A DNA stretch of 43,860 nucleotides. Origin: Verrucomicrobiaceae bacterium. GTDB lineage: Bacteria > Verrucomicrobiota > Verrucomicrobiia > Verrucomicrobiales > Verrucomicrobiaceae. Below the pieces are notes generated by a model, which had not been told where the DNA came from, did no database searches, and saw only the letters and a program-made list of their open reading frames with translations. Made by a program: the position numbers and the translations under genes. Where the stretch lies: assembly GCA_027486585.1 (NCBI GenBank), contig JAIXOU010000028.1:1-43860 (forward strand). Reading direction: 5' to 3'. This document shows positions 39,813-43,860 of this stretch, one piece after another; the first letter of the stretch is position 1; each line of letters starts with the position of its first letter.

Positions 39813-40718
39813 TCAAGTCGCTGCAATCCAACGCTGCCAAAGGCGGAGCAGGGGAGCTAGGATAACAAAGCCGAGGGCTAGTGGCAGGGAAATCTGGCTG
39901 ACGGCCAATGCATCTACCACAGGGATGCCTGCCAGTAGGATGCCGACGGCTCGACCGATGGAAGGTCCGCCTTGTTTCATGATCCGGCTTGCCGTGGCTA
40001 CTATTGCGGCAAAAAGAAAGATCAAGATCAGTGGTAGCAACGGTCCGAAATCAGCAAGAATCATGACTGGTCTCAAACGCTGTCCATCAAAGAGCATGAG
40101 TGCCGCGAGGATGCCGGGCATCCATAAGAGCAGCCGTGCAAAGCCTGAACGCCAGAAGGAAACGGGTGATCCTTTGGCCTCCATCCTAGCGATCATTGTC
40201 AGGCCCACGATGTAGGCTCCGAGGGCAAGGGCAGGGAGGCCGATGGGTAACCACCAAGGAATACAGGCACCTGTTTGGCAAGGCATTCCTGGCATGAGGT
40301 AAAGCAAAACTCGGCAGGCTCCCATGATCCAAACGGCACCGGTCCAGGGCTTGTGGTAGAAGTCATAGAAGAGGATGCATCCGACCAAAGCGGAGGTGAT
40401 GCCCCAGCAAGCGCCGCCCAATAGTACGGCAACGCACCAGCCACTGATGAGCATGCTTAAACCGACGAGCCAGGCTGTGGTCAAAGCAGTGCGGCCACTG
40501 GGAATGGGGCGTTCTTTGCGGTGTTCAGCGTCAAATTTGGCGTCTGCTGCATCATTCAGAATCATGCCGCCTGAATAAAGGAGGGAGCCCGCTACCAGCA
40601 TCCAGCCTAGAATGGGGTTCTGTAGAGAACCGCCTGCTAGTAACCAGCCAGCCGTGACGTTGGTCCAAACGGTCGGCAGGTTGGAAATGCGGGCAAGCTC
40701 TAACCAGGCGCGGATCAT
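39813..40718 (-). CDS. UbiA-family prenyltransferase (EboC-like)
   Basis: Membrane prenyltransferase of 301 aa with about eight to nine hydrophobic segments. The first aspartate-rich motif is NDAADAKFDAEHRKERPIPS (residues about 52-72), with the RPIPSG that follows in family members. A second region, LFYDFYHKPW, resembles the second substrate-binding loop, but its D-rich signature is weak. UbiA enzymes attach isoprenoid chains to aromatic or sugar-like acceptors. The order UbiA then cyclase, and the sequence type, resemble EboC and EboD. The gene is 34 bp downstream of an exported protein and 92 bp upstream of the cyclase gene on the same strand. Confidence 0.78.
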   Translation of the reverse strand: MIRAWLELARISNLPTVWTNVTAGWLLAGGSLQNPILGWMLVAGSLLYSGGMILNDAADAKFDAEHRKERPIPSGRTALTTAWLVGLSMLISGWCVAVLLGGACWGITSALVGCILFYDFYHKPWTGAVWIMGACRVLLYLMPGMPCQTGACIPWWLPIGLPALALGAYIVGLTMIARMEAKGSPVSFWRSGFARLLLWMPGILAALMLFDGQRLRPVMILADFGPLLPLILIFLFAAIVATASRIMKQGGPSIGRAVGILLAGIPVVDALAVSQISLPLALGFVILAPLLRLWQRWIAAT

Positions 40719-40752
40719 GTCGATGGATGATTTGGGTGTTTGCCGACTTAGA

Positions 40753-41661
40753 CTATTTTTTGACTAGGCTAGACAAACGAGTCGTGACCTGCTGGCGCAC
40801 CGGAACGACTTTACCGCCGATCTCCAGTTTGATGTCTGCTCTGAAGGCTCCAAAGGAAACGGTGCATCGCTCTAAATCAAAGAGCACCTGACCAAAAGTT
40901 TTGGAGCCATTCCCGAGCGTCACCGTGCGGGTGCCGACGGAATCATCGGCGCGTTTCATTTCGCCTTCAAAGGTGATCTTGGCATGGCGCCGACCTTCGT
41001 AGTCCACCACAGCATCCATTTTGGCATGCAGCTCTACATTGACCATGCCAGCGCTGGGGAAATCGACTGACTCTTGGGCGGTCCAGCGGTCACCAGTTTT
41101 CACCGCCATCTTTGGCAGTCCCATTTCTAATGAACGCCGATAAAGATCCGCGACCTGTTTTGCCTCAGCGATCTGATCTAGTGCCACGATTCCGTCCGGA
41201 CTAGCGGACATGGAGGTGGAATCGCGCACCTCGATAAACTGATCGTCTGGGCCGTAGGCTAGCACAAAGCTTTTACCGACACTTTGGCCCACGGAGGCTC
41301 TGATCATCGGGTCTGCCCGACTCAGATCGGCTGAATCAAAGGATTGTTTTTTGCCTTTGAGGCTTACCTCGCCAGTTAAAGATTTAAAGGTGACCTTTGC
41401 GCGTTTTTCGCCGGATTCATGGCCGACCACGTCGATCACTGTCGTCTGAATGACCTTCATTTTCTGATCCTCCGGTTTACCAATGGCTGTTAGACTCGTC
41501 GTCGTTTCGGTCAGCGTTTCTTGAGTGTAGATGTAACCAGGCAACCAACGCAGGCGCAGAGACTGAAGTTCTTCTTCAGCCCAGACGTGCATGGATGTCG
41601 TCAGAGAAACAGTAGCCATGATTGCCCTGAAGAGGCCGGGTAAACGTGAGGAAGAAAACAT
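40753..41661 (-). CDS. Exported hypothetical protein (DUF6263-like)
   Basis: The signal peptide (LFRAIMATVSLTTSMHVWA) suggests export. The 300-residue remainder is beta-rich: LRLRWLPGYIYTQETLTETT, KVIQTTVIDVVGHESGEK and MKADISKAVDE-like helices are not seen. Instead repeated strands such as KVTFKSLTGEVSLKGK, VNVELHAKMDAVVDYEGR and VTLGNGSKTFGQVLFD dominate. From memory the pattern resembles DUF6263-type exported proteins of Planctomycetes/Verrucomicrobia (Y...E-T-x-x-T strand, then G-E-x-x-K-V). Function unknown. The prenyltransferase follows 34 bp away on the same strand, so they may share a transcript. Confidence 0.6.
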   Translation of the reverse strand: MFSSSRLPGLFRAIMATVSLTTSMHVWAEEELQSLRLRWLPGYIYTQETLTETTTSLTAIGKPEDQKMKVIQTTVIDVVGHESGEKRAKVTFKSLTGEVSLKGKKQSFDSADLSRADPMIRASVGQSVGKSFVLAYGPDDQFIEVRDSTSMSASPDGIVALDQIAEAKQVADLYRRSLEMGLPKMAVKTGDRWTAQESVDFPSAGMVNVELHAKMDAVVDYEGRRHAKITFEGEMKRADDSVGTRTVTLGNGSKTFGQVLFDLERCTVSFGAFRADIKLEIGGKVVPVRQQVTTRLSSLVKK

Positions 41662-41829
41662 CGTTCAGCGAGCTACGATAGAAGCTCTCTCTTTGCAACC
41701 TTGCCATTTTTTAGATTCGCAAATGGCTGAACGCCGAAGTCCATCTGTTGGGTTGGCTCTGAACAAAAGTGAAGGAATCTAAATTCATTTTTGAATATTT
41801 GGCGTCTAAAGTGTCATACAATCATTGAC

Positions 41830-42672
41830 ATGACTGCTCCTAACACTCCTATCCAAGATAAGAATAAAGAAACACTGACGGGCCAGACGCCTGCCGAGAT
41901 CCCTCAACTAACGACAGAAGTCGAGCGCTCTGAGGACGTGGCCTTCACCAAGAAGTTTTTGGATCGCACTTTTTTACGAGGTCCGAACCGTCGGCTCAAG
42001 GAACTGTCACTCATTTTTGGGGTGGCCCGAGAGTTCTTGTTGGGATTCCGCGCTCTGCACTTTGTTGGGCCGTGCATCACAGTGTTTGGCTCGGCTCGAT
42101 TCGATGAAAATCATGCGTATTACAAGCTAGCTCGGAAGATGGGCGCGGCGATTGCGAACATGGGTTTCACTGTTATGACGGGCGGTGGACCTGGAATCAT
42201 GGAGGCGGCAAATCGCGGAGCTAAAGACGTGGGTGGTCGCAGTGTCGGTTGCAATATTCGACTGCCGTTTGAGCAGAAGCATAATCCGTATCTAGATCGC
42301 TGGGTGACGATGGACTATTTCTTTGTCCGAAAAGTGCTGCTCACGAAATACAGCTATGGCTTTATCATCATGCCTGGCGGCTTTGGCACCTTGGATGAGA
42401 TGTTCGAGGCGTTAACTTTGATTCAGACAAAGAAGGTCAAAAACTTCCCAGTGGTGGTGATGGGCACGGAGTTCTGGAGTGAACTGCGCAACCTGATTGA
42501 TCACATGGTCAAAGGCAGCACGATTAGCCCGGAGGACATTGATCTCATTTGCTGGACTGATAGTGTGGAGGAAGCGGTACAGCATCTACAGGATCGTGCG
42601 GTGAAACAATTCGATTTACGCCGCGATGTGGTTCCCAGCAGCAGTGCCCTATTGGGAGAAAAGAGTCTTTAA
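41830..42672 (+). CDS. LOG-family protein (TIGR00730)
   Basis: The 280-aa protein carries the Lonely-guy nucleotide phosphoribohydrolase fold: CITVFGSARFDENHAYY (start of the Rossmann fold), MTGGGPGIMEAANRGA and the catalytic PGGFGTLDEMFEALTLIQ. In LOG proteins the PGGxGTxxE motif releases the base from nucleoside 5'-monophosphates, making cytokinin-type or housekeeping products. The N-terminal about 60 residues are a charged extension (TTEVERSEDVAFTKKFLD) before the fold. An in-frame TTG at 41791 would add 13 codons; the ATG was preferred. It stands alone, 57 bp before the hydrolase gene. Confidence 0.88.
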   Translation: MTAPNTPIQDKNKETLTGQTPAEIPQLTTEVERSEDVAFTKKFLDRTFLRGPNRRLKELSLIFGVAREFLLGFRALHFVGPCITVFGSARFDENHAYYKLARKMGAAIANMGFTVMTGGGPGIMEAANRGAKDVGGRSVGCNIRLPFEQKHNPYLDRWVTMDYFFVRKVLLTKYSYGFIIMPGGFGTLDEMFEALTLIQTKKVKNFPVVVMGTEFWSELRNLIDHMVKGSTISPEDIDLICWTDSVEEAVQHLQDRAVKQFDLRRDVVPSSSALLGEKSL

Positions 42673-42729
42673 GGATCGGAAGTTGCTTCTTGTCTCTTCC
42701 TCTACTTCGTGGGCTTGTAATTATCATAA

Positions 42730-43599
42730 ATGCAGGATCAAATTCTCCATCTCGAAAGCGGACTCAAGCTTGGCTATGTCGAGCACGGTGATCCAGCTGG
42801 CGTACCTTTGTTTTATTTTCATGGTTGGCCAAGTGCACGCGTTCAAGGTGAGCTGATGGATGCGGTGGGTAAGAAGTATGGACTGCGCATTATCTCTCCT
42901 GATCGACCGGGAATTGGGCTGTCGGATTTTCAGCCCAATCGCCAGCTTTCGGACTGGCCAGAGGTGCTTAGCCAACTGGCAGGTCACGTGGGCGCAGATA
43001 AGTTCCATGTCATGGGGTGGTCCGGTGGCGGGCCGTATGTGTTGGCTACGGCTTTGGCCATGAAGGAGCGTATCCTAAGTGCCACGATTTGTTGTGGCGC
43101 ACCGCCGTTGATGTTTTTGGGTTATCAACACATGTTTTGGGTTTACCGGATGATGATTCATCTACGCCGAGTGTTTCCCTCTTTGCTTGGTCTGCTGCTG
43201 AGAGCTGGGAAGGTGATGACCAGTGGTCAGCCAGATCGTTTACCGCTGCGCTGGATGCTGAAAATGTTGGGTGAGGAGGATCGTCGAGTGCTTTCCGATC
43301 CCTATACCTTTAATGTGGTGCGTGGTGGTATGGTAGAGGCTCTGCGTCGTGGGCCGCGCATGGTGATTGCTGATGCCGATATTTATTTGTCGGAATGGGC
43401 CTTTGAGGTCAGTCGAATTGATACGCTGATTCACCTTTGGCATGGTAAAGAGGATCGCAATATTTCCTGGAAGTACAGTGAGCAGATTGCCGCATTGATG
43501 CCGCATACGACCACGCATTGGCTCGAGAAAGAGGGACATTATTCACTGCCAATCACACATCTAGAGCGCATTATTCGACATGCTTTAGGAAAGGATTAA
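42730..43599 (+). CDS. Alpha/beta-hydrolase
   Basis: Cytoplasmic hydrolase of 289 aa with no signal peptide. The oxyanion region is FYFHGWPSARVQ (HG). The nucleophile elbow is MGWSGGGPYVLA, with Ser near residue 98. The acid is probably D in WHGKEDRNIS, and the histidine is in EKEGHYSLP near residue 275. A lid region (about residues 125-205) is helical. The type resembles haloalkane dehalogenase/epoxide hydrolase or lactonase folds, but substrate cannot be told from sequence. Followed by a symporter gene. Confidence 0.85.
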   Translation: MQDQILHLESGLKLGYVEHGDPAGVPLFYFHGWPSARVQGELMDAVGKKYGLRIISPDRPGIGLSDFQPNRQLSDWPEVLSQLAGHVGADKFHVMGWSGGGPYVLATALAMKERILSATICCGAPPLMFLGYQHMFWVYRMMIHLRRVFPSLLGLLLRAGKVMTSGQPDRLPLRWMLKMLGEEDRRVLSDPYTFNVVRGGMVEALRRGPRMVIADADIYLSEWAFEVSRIDTLIHLWHGKEDRNISWKYSEQIAALMPHTTTHWLEKEGHYSLPITHLERIIRHALGKD

Positions 43600-43645
43600 T
43601 CATTTCTTGCTTGGCTTGGCGCGGTCTTTGCCTTTATGACAAAGA

Positions 43646-43860
43646 ATGACCTTTGAAAAATTCGCTGCTGATCTCTCTGGATTCGTTTGGGGAGTGCCTC
43701 TCATCGCGTTGCTTTTTGGCACGCATTTGTTTTTAACCTTTCGCACTGGCTTCATTCAGAAGCGCATGTGGCAGGCAATCAAACTCTCATTCTCTAGAGA
43801 AAAAGAAGGAGAAGGAGATGTGTCTCAGTTTGGAGCACTGACGACGGCTCTGGCCGCAAC
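43646..43860 (+). CDS. Alanine/glycine:cation symporter, 5' part
   Basis: The gene runs off the right edge; 71 codons are visible. The N-terminus has a membrane helix (FVWGVPLIALLFGTHLFLTF) followed by the family's typical RTGFIQKRMWQAIKL. It ends with GDVSQFGALTTALAA, the AGCS-family signature that begins the second helix. The family imports alanine or glycine with sodium or protons. A small open frame starting at 43636 (MTKNDL, stop 43656) overlaps the start codon but is probably accidental. Confidence 0.85.
   Translation, partial: MTFEKFAADLSGFVWGVPLIALLFGTHLFLTFRTGFIQKRMWQAIKLSFSREKEGEGDVSQFGALTTALAA

Noticed and set aside
43636..43656. Short upstream open frame overlapping the symporter start
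   Set aside because: Six codons without a ribosome site; too small to separate from chance.

Overview
The window looks like chromosome of a member of the Verrucomicrobia, probably of the Verrucomicrobium/Prosthecobacter type. Three things point there. A five-gene locus at 26885-33907 has the order and the protein hallmarks of Akkermansia muciniphila Amuc_1102-1101-1100-1099-1098. A perfect TGTTC-N4-GAACA palindrome sits in front of lexA, which is the LexA operator I recall for this phylum. There is also a fused lpxC/fabZ gene next to lpxA, so the cell is a Gram-negative LPS producer. Shine-Dalgarno sequences are mostly weak or absent. No rRNA, tRNA, CRISPR array, transposase or prophage was seen.

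Layout. 1-3052 is sparse: three small minus-strand genes of unknown function (two membrane, one secreted) separated by gene-poor DNA with hairpins and short dispersed repeats. 3053-6436 carries leuS and lexA on the minus strand. leuS contains an 8-bp tandem repeat, in frame, that encodes an 8-residue repeated peptide. 6594-8810 holds an M50-like membrane protease gene and xseA. 8812-11168 is a translationally coupled pair: a glycosylase-like protein and a secreted propeller protein. 11349-15530 encodes a DoxX-like protein, a Tat-exported Gfo/Idh/MocA oxidoreductase and two exported discoidin-like proteins, with good terminators. 15659-18321 is lpxC/fabZ, lpxA and a dCMP-deaminase-like gene. 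18373-19768 is a tightly coupled LysM lipoprotein, amidase and DUF167 set. 20632-21591 is a penicillin-binding-protein relative with all three active-site motifs altered. 21650-25554 has phosphofructokinase, an orphan sugar ABC ATPase and a kelch protein, facing a six-bladed-propeller gene.

26885-33907 is the most interesting block: a type IV pilus/secretin alignment-complex locus with a secreted protein, a PilM-PilN fusion, a PilO-like protein (homologue of the Akkermansia host-active protein Amuc_1100), a PilP-like protein with a calcium-loop motif, and a TPR-secretin (PilQ-like). No pilin or motor ATPase is encoded nearby.

33965-38557 is a compact coaE-rho-rnd-ligase run with overlapping genes. 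It begins only 5 nt after the terminator hairpin of the secretin gene. It converges, with overlapping stop codons, on a minus-strand set (38554-41661) of a dehydroquinate-synthase-like cyclase, a UbiA prenyltransferase (an EboD/EboC-like pair) and a secreted unknown. The window closes with a LOG-family protein, an alpha/beta hydrolase and the start of an alanine:cation symporter gene.
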